From Nigrospora sphaerica (lineage: Eukaryota > Ascomycota > Sordariomycetes > Amphisphaeriales > Apiosporaceae), in assembly GCA_018287875.1 (NCBI GenBank), contig JAGVVL010000018.1, positions 1,356,501 through 1,420,500 of the forward strand: a stretch of 64,000 nucleotides of DNA, read 5' to 3'. The notes under the pieces were generated by a model that saw only the letters and a program-made list of their open reading frames with translations, made no database searches and had not been told where the DNA came from. This document shows, one piece after another, positions 33,394-43,424 of this stretch. The position numbers and the translations under genes are program-made. How positions within the stretch are numbered: the first letter of the stretch is position 1; each line of letters starts with the position of its first letter.

Positions 33394-33626
33394 TGTAACG
33401 GAATGATACGAATCGAACGAGGTGACTATGTGCACGCAATTCCAATGACTGGCTGGCTGTATTGACTTCAATCTGGCCGTCCCTCCGTTTGCGGGCGCGG
33501 CCAGATTCTGCATAAGGGCGCCCCGGATTAACGTGGCGCCGCTCCGCCGTTTCGGCGACCGCCCTGGCGCTTGCTTCCCGCCGGCGCGCCGACGCACCGC
33601 CGATCCGCCCGCCCGGCCCCTTTACA
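33394..33626 (-). repeat. LTR of gypsy A (copy 2, 5' LTR)
   Basis: 233 bp, identical to the 3' LTR at 24231-24463. Confidence 0.95.
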
Positions 33627-34462
33627 TTATTGAACTGTGGGTACTGCAATGTATAGGGCCGTGACCTTCCTAGACGAGGTCTTAGCGTTGCAAGGGGGCT
33701 TAGCCTCTAGTACGTCGATAGGGCCGCCAGGCTGGTTCTGGAGTTGGACTCCTAGCTGCCCTTGGTTCGTCTCTATGGCCTCCTTGTTAATGCCATGGGC
33801 CACCACCAGGATATTTCTCTTCTGGATGGAGGCACTCTCTCCGAAGGCCTTGGCGGTCCAGTTTAGGTCGGCTTCTAGGGCTTGTTTCTCCGCCGCTGTC
33901 TTACATATGATAGCGTAGTCTCCGCTAGGGAGCTTACGTGCTGCTACTGCTGCCTCTCTCCCTACGGCGGTGTTGATCTTGCAAACGATCTTTGTATAGG
34001 TGCGTCCTTCTATCTCTGTAGCCTTAACGGTGATCTCTTGTTCCTAACAGGGAAGGAGCGCCTTAGCTATCTGAGGGGCTCTAAGTGAGGGAGCGGCGGT
34101 TATGGCGGTGGCAGCGGCAGCGTATGTCTTAGGAGCCTTAATATGCTTATGGATTGTCACGGGATGACATCAGCACGCTAACCACTGAGCCAAAAGACTA
34201 GGTAGACTGGATCGAAGATCCAGTCTATTAGCGTGACTTATGTACTGGGAGAGGTTCCCAGCTAACCTCTCACATACCTTCCCTCTCCGCGCGCCGCTCG
34301 CCTTCCTCGTAAGACCCGTACGAGTGCGTTGCGTACGCCTTACCGGTAGAGCGACCAAGGCAGAGCAGAACATAAGGGCCTGGCCCCGAGGTGCGCGCGC
34401 GCCCTTCCACGCCGGCGCACCTCTGAGCCCTGGATGGACCCAGGACCCTTGAGCCTTGAGGG

Positions 34463-34473
34463 GGAATTGAACC
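34463..34473 (-). promoter_or_regulatory. tRNA-type B box in the TRIM-1 interior
   Basis: The minus strand reads GGTTCAATTCC, a perfect fit to GGTTCRANYCC, within GGTCTGGGTTCAATTCCC, a T-arm-like context. It lies ~109 bp after the A box, longer than in most tRNA genes. Confidence 0.55.
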
Positions 34474-34581
34474 CAGACCTCTTTGGCTCCTGCGGCGCGC
34501 CCGGGCGCACTGCCAATCAGGGCGCGTGAGGGCGCAGGTGTGATCCAGTCTACATGTCACGGGATGACATCAGCACGCTAA

Positions 34582-34592
34582 CCACTGAGCCA
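34582..34592 (-). promoter_or_regulatory. tRNA-type A box in the TRIM-1 LTR
   Basis: The minus strand reads TGGCTCAGTGG, a full match to the A-box consensus TRGYNNANNNG, followed by TTAGCG as in tRNA D arms. It begins 21 bp after the RNA start predicted from the primer site, the distance usual for Pol III genes. The same sequence is in the other LTR at 34182-34192. Confidence 0.6.
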
Positions 34593-35110
34593 AAAGACTA
34601 GGTAGACTGGATCGAAGATCCAGTCTATTAGCGTGACTTATGTACTGGGAGAGGTTCCCAGCTAACCTCTCACATGGATGGCCTGAAGCGTGTTCTCGAT
34701 GGTATCGATGCGTCTCTCGATGCTAGTCTGGCTGTCTGGTTCTTTAGCTGCCGCCTCGAGGACCGGGATGGCGGCTTGTACGGCTGCGACTAAGGTGGCA
34801 ACGTCGGAATCACCAGCTAAGAAGCGTCTAAGGCTGTTTACGGTGCTGCAAATGGCTTCTGGACTGCGTTTAGATGCTGTGTTGCTGCTTGGCGATGGCG
34901 TACGCAAGTCTGGAGGCGACGGCTCGGGTGGTGGGGCGGGACGTTGGGGGTTCCCGCCACCCGCGCTTTGCCTCGAGGGTGGTGGATCGACCATTTCTAG
35001 GGTAAATGGGGCCCTAGGAACAGTTTCCGGGCTATCCGGTGGGTTTTAGAGTCGTGGTTGTGAAGTTATCGCCGTGTGGGGTCGGTTTCGAGAAGTTTTT
35101 TTTGATTGAT

Positions 35111-36278
35111 AGACTAAATATACGGAGAGAAAATATTCAGCCCTTATTTATACCCGTTAAGCTTTTATTCTCTTAATAATATAAAAAAGAGAACACGTAA
35201 GTGATTACGGGGCTTAAAAGCAAATAGAACCTTATAGAGGTTTGTGGAGCTTTGTAAAGCCCTATGGGGGCTTGTGGAGGCTTCAAGGAGCCACGTAGAA
35301 ACTCATGAAAACTCCTATAAAGTCCTGCACACTCATGGAAACATATAAAAACTCGTTGAAGCTTTTAGGTAGCGTACGCCACGCTTGCGGATAAAGCAGG
35401 CTATGCTTATGGGTAAGCGAGCCCGTGTTCTAGGATAGGCTTAGTTAAAAAACTAGCTTTTTGTTAAGTGCATAGCTTAGTCTGTAAAGACGGAGAACGG
35501 TATAGGATAAGTCTTATACCTATAACAGTAAGTTAATAAATTAATAATATTTTAATAGCAATAAAATAAGTACTGATAACCTTATAGCTTAAGTGTGGGA
35601 ATTAAATAGCTAATAGCTAAAAGTAGTTAGCAACATATTAGTTAAACGCCACTATAAAGTCTTAACATCGTTAACAAGTCGTTACTAAGTAATTAGCTAA
35701 TAATATATACTACACCGGTAGCTTTATCCTTAATAATGCTAAAGAGTAAGCCATAGGCCATGATAGCTATTATAAAAGCAGTAACGAGATAGTAATAAGC
35801 TAGTTTACTTTGCAGCGGCTAGTAGTAAGCACGATATACTCTCCTTCTCCTTGTTCTCTTTGGACTCATCCCAACTAAAAAAAGTGGTCTTTAAAAAAGC
35901 TATAACCTTTTATAGGTCGAACTCGTTTCCAGTTATCTTAGTAAGCGCTTAATACGCATTAGAAAAGCTATAGCAACACAATAGAAAATATTTGCTAGCT
36001 TATATAGCTTATTACGCTTATAATAAAAGCGGTATTGGTTTATTAAGACAGCAAAGAAGACGCACTTAGATTAAATAAAATATTAGGCGCCAGAAGGCTA
36101 ATTACTTAAATAATGACCTTAACACCGCTAATAAAGTTAAATTATATTCTTAAATTAGTTATAATTAAGCTTGCTATATAATAAAAGATAAAGAGCGCGC
36201 AGTATAGTGATAAAAAGAACGGTGTTATAATATTAAGACAATAGCAAACTAATGTAAAAAGGACAACAATATAATAAA
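35111..36278. other. AT-rich stretch, no gene seen
   Basis: RIP-like sequence with an internal patch (35225-35370) of variations on GTGGAGGCTT and ACTCATGAAAACTC. No element boundaries or domains were recognised. Confidence 0.5.
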
Positions 36279-36326
36279 GACGCTGTAAGGGTTGCAGCTG
36301 CGTCTGGCCTTGCTATGTCCATATAG

Positions 36327-36944
36327 TGGAACCAAGAAACCCCAAACTATAGGGAGTCTAGTGGAAAGACATGTGAGAGGCTGAGCCTTGAAGCACTATC
36401 GAAGGGGCCAAATGCTGTTTATTTTCTAGATAGGGAAGAGAAGAGAATCGACCTCAGGATGCCGGGCGCAGCGTCTCGTGAAGTCTTGCGAGACCGGACC
36501 AGAACGTTCGGATCGGAACGTTCGGATCGGAACGTTTGGATCGCTGCTCAGCTCCCCCCTCCTAGGCCTTGACCACTAGCCTGGCGTCCAAATGGAGAGA
36601 CCTACTCGGAGCCTCGTGTGAGGGGTTCGTGAGACGCTCAGGCCAGGTGCGCCTGAGCCTATCTCCCAGGTCTCAACCTGTAACAAGACACAGTTGTGAG
36701 GTCGATCCCAAGGGACAATCAGGTAAGGATATCGTTGATCAAGATGATTCTTAACGTAAGAAAGTAAAAAAAGCTCAAAATAGTCACGAAAAATGAGCGT
36801 AAAGTGCCGTAGTAAGAGTAGCAGTGTATTAAAAAGAGAGAAAAGCGCGCTGTCGCTCTAGCTATGAACTGGACTACCAAAGCCTAACTTATACTTGTGT
36901 AAACCCTTGATCAAGGCTTACGTAAGAGCTCTGGCCCGGTCTCA
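36327..36944. repeat. Solo LTR of an unknown family (618 bp) inside TRIM-2
   Basis: Starts TGGAACC and ends GGTCTCA (TG to CA), with the 4-bp duplication ATAG (36323-36326 and 36945-36948). It contains about three copies of GAACGTTCGGATCG at 36498-36542. Excision restores the TRIM-2 LTR exactly. It is partly GC-rich and has no recognised ORF. Confidence 0.75.
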
Positions 36945-37187
36945 ATAGGTCTGGATTAGAGGGGTGTATCTCCATAAGTAGAGACATTGCTAGCCTTTTA
37001 AGCATTGTGGGCGAGTAGTTACCCCTTGCCATCCCTTACAATTATGTCTCTACTTATCTTTCCTACTGGTGACATGCCCTGGCTGGCTGGCGCGAGCGTC
37101 GCGTTGGTTCCGAGTTTGAGTCTCCGTGTTAGCGATTTGGGGGCCTCTGAGCACTTTCGTCGGGGTTGTACAGAGTCCAGCGTGTCG

Positions 37188-37199
37188 CGAAGTTAAGCG
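37188..37199 (+). promoter_or_regulatory. 5S-rRNA-like motif in the TRIM-2 interior
   Basis: CGAAGTTAAGCG matches the conserved 5S rRNA internal control segment as I know it from eukaryotic 5S genes. About 30 bp later an ACTATATGTTAGAC stretch loosely recalls the 5S C box. The LTR also has TGGGCGAGTGG (37416-37426), like a tRNA A box. This may be chance. Confidence 0.25.
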
Positions 37200-37453
37200 C
37201 ACTGCTTCCCTGGAGGCTTAACAAACTATATGTTAGACCGCCGTGTACTTGGTGCTGACGCATTGCGTGCATGCAAGGCTTGAGGACGAGCCCTCTGCGG
37301 GAGAGTGACATAGTTGTAAGGGTTGCAGCTGCGTCTGGCCCGCTATGTCCATATAGGTCTAGATTAGAGGTGTGCGTCTCTATAAGTAGAGACATTGCTA
37401 GCTTTTTAGGCATTGTGGGCGAGTGGTTACCTCCTGCTATCCCTTACAGACGC

Positions 37454-37665
37454 GTTGGAACTACGTTTAAAGGACAAGGGCATATTTAAAAGATAATGAG
37501 GCGATAACGCTTAGTAACTAAAGAGATAGTAATCTAATAATAAAGATACGCTCTCTATAAAGAAGAGAAAAAAGCTAAGAATAAAAAGGGTTAGCTAAAG
37601 TTAAATTAGTAGCTAAGATTAATTACTTTAATTATTTAGCTATTTAGTTACTTAGTTATTGAAAT
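37454..37665 (+). repeat. RIPped gypsy-B interior fragment
   Basis: The reverse complement aligns with 7215-7400 and with the RIPped 14040-14200. It is in the opposite orientation to the LTR that follows. Confidence 0.6.
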
Positions 37666-37878
37666 TGTAAGAATCCGAAGGAATCACAATGGCACCGTCA
37701 GGTATAGGGTAGCGAAGGGCAGGCTCAATTCCACTGCAAGACTGATTCTTGCAGAATCTAAGTTCGGGTCGGGCGCCAGCAGTGCGCCCGCTCCTCGCTA
37801 GTAGGCTGCCGGTGGGTCTGCGCCGCAGGTCAGATGACCAGCCTGCGGATGCACCTCTCCAGCGCCTCCTCCCTTACA
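37666..37878 (-). repeat. Gypsy-B LTR, GC-rich
   Basis: 213 bp, TGTAAGAATCCG to CTCCCTTACA, nearly identical to 42417 and 49214. Its flanks (GAAAT / ATTGG) do not form a duplication. It separates two RIPped gypsy-B fragments of opposite orientation. Confidence 0.9.
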
Positions 37879-38451
37879 ATTGGAATCCCCACGCATATTT
37901 AAAAATCTCGATATTATAAGTGCCGAGGTCTTTATCGCGGTCGGACGATAAAGAGGAAGAGCTTTGTAATCGCTTTAATATTGAACTATTATCTTAAGTT
38001 AAGCGCTATATAGAGTTCTTGTTCCTTTTCTATTATTATTGAAGTTATTTAAAAGCTAAATATATATGTTAACCTCGTTTAGCTATTGTTGTTTTATAGT
38101 GAGGTTAAATAATAAGAAAATTAAGTTTACGTTATTAACGCGTTGTCTTCCGCTATATTAGCAGTGACATTTTATTTTTCGCGTCTATCTTTCAGCGCTT
38201 GGCTACTGTATTAGTGACGTTAAAAGAAGAATTAAAATTAAAAGGATTCAAAAGAGTTATAGTGACACTATTTAGTATAAGGTAGCGAAGGGTAATCTTA
38301 ATTCTATTATAAGACTAACTCTCATAAAATCTAAGTTTAAGTCAGGCGTTAACGGTGCGCTCACTCCTTGTTAGTAGGCTGCCGGTAGGTCTATATTGTA
38401 GATTAGGTGACTAGCCTGCGGATGCACCTCTTTAACGCCTCCTCTCTTATA
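37879..38451 (-). repeat. RIPped gypsy-B gag start plus 5' LTR
   Basis: 37879-38237 aligns with 12000-12403 (the GTCTTCCGCTA and GTGACGTTAA blocks) with C/G to T/A changes. 38238-38451 is the RIPped LTR (core GTTAGTAGGCTGCCGG). Confidence 0.75.
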
Positions 38452-41400
38452 GCTATCGAGCCGGATTATAAGATTAACTAATCGATTTAATAATTTAACG
38501 TATTAATAACAGAATCACTTAAGTGTATAAGTTAAAAGGCTTTCTTAATTAAATAGTTATTACTTAATAATTAATTTAAGTATTTATCTTACATATAACG
38601 TTGGTTATATTTTAATCACTTATACATAAGTTAATTACTATTTATGACCTAAAATATTAACTTAAAATATAATACAACTATTACGCCTTAATTAGCTAAA
38701 GCCGCTCTTATATAAGATAGCTATGTAAAGACCGCCTCTTAAGTTACGTTAAAAGCTAACGAGCTATAAAAGCTTATTAATATTATTAACGCCCTTTCAT
38801 AAAGCGTTAAGAACCTTTCAAAAGAGAACTTATAACTTTAATATATAGTTAATAACAGAACTATTAATTATAAAAGATATAAGTATTTAAGTCTCATCTT
38901 TTATAACGGTCGTAATGAGAATATATAAATGTTCCTTACTTAGGTTAAGGCGTATTTAAAGTATTACTTTATTAGCTTTCTTAACGACTTTGATAAGATT
39001 ATATATATCGTTAATTACCTTTAAGGCGACGGCTTATGGAAAATCAACCCTATAAAAAGATTACTTAATTAACAAGGATAGCATTTAAGATAACGAGATT
39101 AAGGAGATCTTCAGAGACTATAAAACGTTCAAAGCTAAGGTCAAGGGCACTTTTAAAAGCCTTAACAAAGTTTATATAACCGAATAATAGCATATAGAGT
39201 ATCAATAAAGAGAATCCGCTATAATATTCGTTATAAGATTTTAATAAATTATCTTTAAGTTAATATAAAATAACGACGCTTATATTGCTTCATTTTTCCA
39301 CGGTTTCAAAAAAGAAATGAAAGACAAGCTATTTAAAATAAATTACCTTAATAAAATTTCTAAATATATTTAGCTTATAGTACGTACTAATAATAAACTT
39401 TATAAGAGAAAAATAAATTATAAGGGCTAATAACTTATTTATAAATTTATGATCATTGACTTTAAAAAGAAGCGATAATTTAGTCAGCCTTAATATAATG
39501 ATAAAAAAAAGGAAACAAGACCTCTTCTAATAATCAAATAAGATTAGAGAACCTTAACGTAATGTAGTATATTATAGTAAGTTAAAGTTCAATAATAAGT
39601 ACTGTGATTATAAAAAGAAAGAACACCTTATATATTAATACACAGAGCTTAAGAAGCCTCGTAAATGCAGCTTAATTTTAAACTAATAAGTTAACGCTGT
39701 TTGAAGACAAGAGGTTGCGATATCAAATAAAGAGGGAAAGAAAATTATATGTACCTTGTATCTGAATTATAACGACCTTAATCAAATAATATATTATAAC
39801 GATAACTATAACATTTATTAAATAATTAAGGATAACATTGAATAGCACCCTTAAGAGCTATAATAAACTTATATTATTATAATATTATAACGATAATTTA
39901 CTTATGTGGAAATTAAAAAAGATTTCTATCTTATAAATAATAAGAATAAAAAATAGCTTTAGAGATGGGTTAAGTTTTGCAAACCTTGGAAATTAAGCCG
40001 CTATATTCTTAAGGAGCTTAACGAATAAGCTATTTCATAATAAACTATTAATCATAATAAAAAATACTCTTCAAAGGAACATATCATAAAAGAAGTGACG
40101 TTATTAAACAATTAATAAACATTATTGAAGACTATAAACTAATATAACAGTTAAGAGTCGACGATAATTAGTAAATGCACCCATAAGTAAAGCGAAATAA
40201 AGAACTAATATAGATTTCATACATCTCTAACACATATGTATACATATAGCACTTTAACGAAAAACCTAAAAACTATTTATTTTATTACGAATTATAAGAT
40301 AAGCTATTTATATCAAATATATATGATAAAATAGATAAAACTATTATCTAACTCACGAATTAAGAAGAGTATATATTATTTAAAGTATCGTAAAAGTACC
40401 TTCGTAAGTAGATAGTTAATAATATTAAATAATACTAATGTATAACGTATTAATCTTACATATCTACAATTGAGAAGACCAAAGTATAGATTAAAATAAA
40501 GTAAAGCTATAAAGGGAAGCTTAAAAAGTGAGCATAAGTATAGCTACCTATACCTCTTAGCAGTTATAAAATCAAAGGGATAATCCGAGTCTTAACTTTA
40601 TAGTAAAGAGAAGAAAAGGAGATAAAAGAAATCTTATTTAATAAATATGTCAACTTTATAAAGCATATATTATCCTTAATGACGACATAACTTTGAGAGA
40701 ATTTATTCAACACTTAAAACAATCAAGTACTTAATAAAATAAAGAAGCTACGAGATAAATTAAAGCTACTTATAAACAAAAATTTAAATAATCGGGAAAC
40801 GACTAACGTTAATTACAAAGGGACTATAATTAGCTTAATAAGATAAGAAGTCTTTACATACGATATACTAGAAGAATTGCGAAATGAATAAATATTAATA
40901 TTATTGACATAAGTTTTGAAATGTAAAGTGCTTATCTTAATGAATAATAGAGCTTAAGGAAATTATTTGTCTTTAAGAATCGTTAATAAAGTTTAAATAT
41001 TTTAAAAATTGAAGACGCCCCTTATTAACTTAGCGCGAGAAATAAAGAGCTCTTTATATATAATTATAATAATGTGTTAAAAGAGATCACGCCTCTTTTA
41101 ATATAATTACTTAAGAGAATAAAAGCTCTTATACACGATATCGCTAATATATTGAGATACGACATAATATTAAGAATAGCTTGATTTTAAGAGAGTAATC
41201 TTAAAGTTATTTAAAGAATAGGCTAACTTTAATAGAAGAATAAGCTAACTTTAATATAATATATTAAAAAGAGACTTAGTCTTTAAGAAAGCTTATAATG
41301 TTTTAAGCTTACCTTAAAAAAAGAAGTTAAAGAAGTTAAGCTCAAATATAAACTCGAAGTTTAAAAACCGTATTAGAAGTTTAACGACTAATTTAATAAA

Positions 41401-42060
41401 AGACTACTCATGAGACTGTTAAATTATAATATATAAGATTATAATATATCTTTGCAAGAAGGAAAGTAGCTAAGAATCTTTAAGATTTACTTAATTAACT
41501 TAGAATATAAGTAAGTACTTTAAGAATATACTAAGGAGAATCTTTAAAAAGAGAACATTTAATGTTAGAACTTATTAAGATATTTGATCTTATTCATTTT
41601 AAAGAAAGTAAGAAAGAATAAAAAGGTTATATAGCGACTATGTATCAATTATTAAGAACTTAACGTTATTACTATTAAGGATTATTACCCTTTACCACTA
41701 ATTGATAAGTTACGCAATAAGCTAAGTAAGGTTATTATCTTTATAGCCTTAAACTTTATAAACGGATATAACCTTATTCGTATTAAAGCAGGCAAAGAAT
41801 AAAACATAGCATTCTATTATAAACTTAAACATTAAGAGTAGCTAATAATGTCTCTTAATTTTATTAATATATTAATAAGCATTAAAAAATTAACAAACTA
41901 TATCTTTGAAGACTTTGCTAATAAATTTATCGTCGTTTACTTTTTTAACATCTTAATTTACGTCAAGAGTATTAAGGAATAGTACGAATACGTTTATCCT
42001 ATATTATAAGCACTTTAAGACGCGAAGTTGTTAATATACTTTAAAAAAGAGCGAATTTGA
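38452..42060 (+). mobile_element. RIPped gypsy family D relic
   Basis: The plus-strand residual code is gag-like at ~38895-39240 (NENIxMFLTxVKAYLKYY, FLNDFDKIIYI, a retrotransposon capsid pattern). A zinc-knuckle-like KYCDYKKKEHL is at ~39597-39640 and an RT-like segment at ~41640-42060. TAA/TAG codons occur every few residues, and the GC that remains is mostly in ACG, GCT and AAG codons. No LTRs were recognised. The right end abuts a gypsy-B relic in minus orientation. Confidence 0.5.
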
Positions 42061-42416
42061 GAAAGATTAGCGAACTATTATAAGATGTTTATTCCTAATG
42101 CTTAAAGGACTTTATAATAGCCATCATCTCCTTATTCGATATAGAGTATATTAATTCGGCGGCGTTAAACTTACGAGACTAAAACGTAATAAGGGCGAAT
42201 CGCTTATTAATACCCACTTAAAAAGAACTCCTACTATTACGAAATCCAATACGTTAATCTTTATATACGTGAGCGACTTAATATCGAAATGCTAAAGTAG
42301 CAGCGCCGACGTGAAGGCGTTTTAAAATTATTAAAAAGTTTAAACTTTCTTAGGCCTTATATTTACTAGTCTTAATTTTTTCTCTTATAATATTTCCTTT
42401 AGCTAATTACTCAAAG
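42061..42416 (-). repeat. RIPped gypsy-B RNase H fragment (left half)
   Basis: 42100-42215 matches 10340-10450 almost base for base except for C/G to T/A changes (GATAGCCATCATCTCCTTAT is preserved). It continues after the solo LTR at 42630. Confidence 0.8.
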
Positions 42417-42629
42417 TGTAAGAATCCGAAGGAATCACAATGGCACCGTCAGGTATAGGGTAGCGAAGGGCAGGCTCAATTCCACTGCAAGACTGATTCT
42501 TGCAGAATCTAAGTTCAGGTCGGGCGCCAGCAGTGCGCCCGCTCCTCGCTGGTAGGCTGCCGGTGGGTCTGTGCCGCAGGTCAGGTGACCAGCCTGCGGA
42601 TGCACCTCTCCAGCGCCTCCTCCCTTACA
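42417..42629 (-). repeat. Gypsy-B solo LTR with target duplication
   Basis: 213 bp with perfect CAAAG duplication (42412-42416 and 42630-42634). It inserted into an already RIPped gypsy-B copy and itself remains GC-rich. Confidence 0.95.
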
Positions 42630-42790
42630 CAAAGGTCTCGTAATATAAGAATAGCGATAAATAAATCGTTTATAGAAGTTATAAAACTTAAAGAAGATTT
42701 AAATGTTATAGAAACTTCGAGGTAACGGTCGCTCTTTAATAGTGGACATCTAACTAGGCTCTAGTAATATGCTATCGCGCGAGATGCTTA
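42630..42790 (-). repeat. RIPped gypsy-B RT/RNase H fragment (right half)
   Basis: Aligns with 10510-10670, including the GTGGACATC and CGCGCGAGAT blocks. Confidence 0.75.
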
Positions 42791-43290
42791 TTAACACTCT
42801 TTTTCTTGGTAAAAATTTAGTAAGTCGATAAGCGATTTATATATATTTATAAATAAGCTTATAATAGAAAATATAAAAGTTAAGAAAAATTAACACTTTT
42901 TTAATATGTTATGAGAACACTAAGCTTCATATTAATGTTATCTTAATAAGCTTTGTTCATAGTTCATTAATTTGGAAAGTATAGATTAAGAACTTTGTTT
43001 ATTAAACATAAAACTTATACTTTCTAATATTAACTTATAGCTTAAGCTCTTAAAATGTTATAATACTTCTTTTAATATAGTCTATATATTTTTCGAAATA
43101 GGTATTTTAAATAGCACTATTACTTAAATATTTTGAAATAAAAACATATGTGATATGTTAAGGTATTATCTTTGAAAATAAGAACGTAACAGGTTAATGC
43201 TTTAGGTTAAATATAATATAACATATTAAGAAGGAGTTAAATAAGTGGAAAATATTATCAATTTTCTTAACTTTTAAGTTACTCGAGCTT
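42791..43290. other. AT-rich stretch, no gene seen
   Basis: RIP-like, no recognised domain or repeat. Confidence 0.5.
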
Positions 43291-43424
43291 TGTAAGGGTC
43301 GCAGATGCGTCTGGCCCGCTATGTCTATATAGGTCTGCATTGGAGGGGCGCGTCTTTATAAGTGGAGATATTGCTAGCCTTTTGAGCATTGTGGTCGAGT
43401 GGTTACCTCCTGCCATCCCTTACA
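43291..43424 (+). repeat. TRIM-2 solo LTR
   Basis: 134 bp, TGTAAGGGTCGC to CCCTTACA, with perfect AGCTT duplication (43286-43290 and 43425-43429). Confidence 0.92.

Larger units (their letters stand above)
24231..33626 (-). mobile_element. Ty3/gypsy family A, copy 2 (complete, 9.4 kb)
   Basis: Identical 233-bp LTRs at both ends imply recent insertion. Minus-strand order: 5' LTR, primer site, gag, protease, RT, RNase H, integrase, chromodomain. Then follows a ~3-kb plus-strand gene and the 3' LTR. The flanks differ (ATAGC on the left next to the pogo relic, TTATT on the right within a LINE), so no target duplication is present. There is no sign of RIP despite a near-identical copy 28 kb away. 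Confidence 0.95.
34155..34674 (-). mobile_element. TRIM-1 (miniature LTR element, 520 bp)
   Basis: Two identical 120-bp repeats (34155-34274, 34555-34674), starting TG and ending CA, flank 280 bp without a convincing ORF. The 5-bp target duplication TGGAT is perfect (34150-34154 and 34675-34679). Minus orientation is indicated by a purine tract (GGAGAGGGAAGG) next to the left LTR. After the right LTR, GTAGACTGGATC (plus positions 34542-34553) is complementary to GATCCAGTCTAC in the LTR (34602-34613). The LTR contains a perfect 11-bp palindrome around TTCG at ~34602-34627. Confidence 0.93.
33627..35110 (-). pseudogene. LINE 5' fragment with ORF1, interrupted by TRIM-1
   Basis: The reverse complement matches the LINE at 52361-53310, from its 5' end (AAAAAAAACTTCTCGAAACC, here at ~35090-35110) into ORF1. 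The ORF1 start MVDPPPSRQSAGGG is at 34994, and ORF1 continues left of the insertion (REAAVAARKLPSGDYAI; VVAHGINKEAIET). TRIM-1 splits it at 34150-34679. The left end is cut by the gypsy-A LTR at 33626. Conservation is high and RIP is light. Confidence 0.88.
36284..37448 (+). mobile_element. TRIM-2, copy 2, with a nested solo LTR
   Basis: The left LTR (36284-36326 plus 36945-37040) and right LTR (37315-37448, 134 bp) flank a 274-bp interior (37041-37314). The perfect 5-bp target duplication GACGC is at 36279-36283 and 37449-37453. The interior begins att and then ATGTCTCTACTTAT (37044-37057), complementary to ATAAGTAGAGACAT in the LTR (36974-36987), so the element is in plus orientation and self-priming by design. 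No coding capacity is seen. An insertion at 36327-36944 splits the left LTR. Confidence 0.9.

Noticed and set aside
24231..33626. Host gene captured by gypsy A only in this copy
   Set aside because: Copy 1 contains the same antisense-gene end at base 1, so it is a stable part of the family.
32294..33649. 451-codon gag frame starting in the LTR
   Set aside because: The first ~100 codons lie in the LTR and leader upstream of the primer site; the MAPATRSR start at 33357 just inside the LTR is more plausible.
34463..34592. Genuine tRNA gene in TRIM-1
   Set aside because: A and B boxes are present, but no foldable acceptor stem and anticodon arm can be drawn at tRNA length, and the boxes straddle the LTR boundary.
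34602..34627. Rho-independent terminator (palindrome with TTCG loop)
   Set aside because: This is a eukaryotic element and the palindrome is explained by the self-primer and its complement in the LTR.
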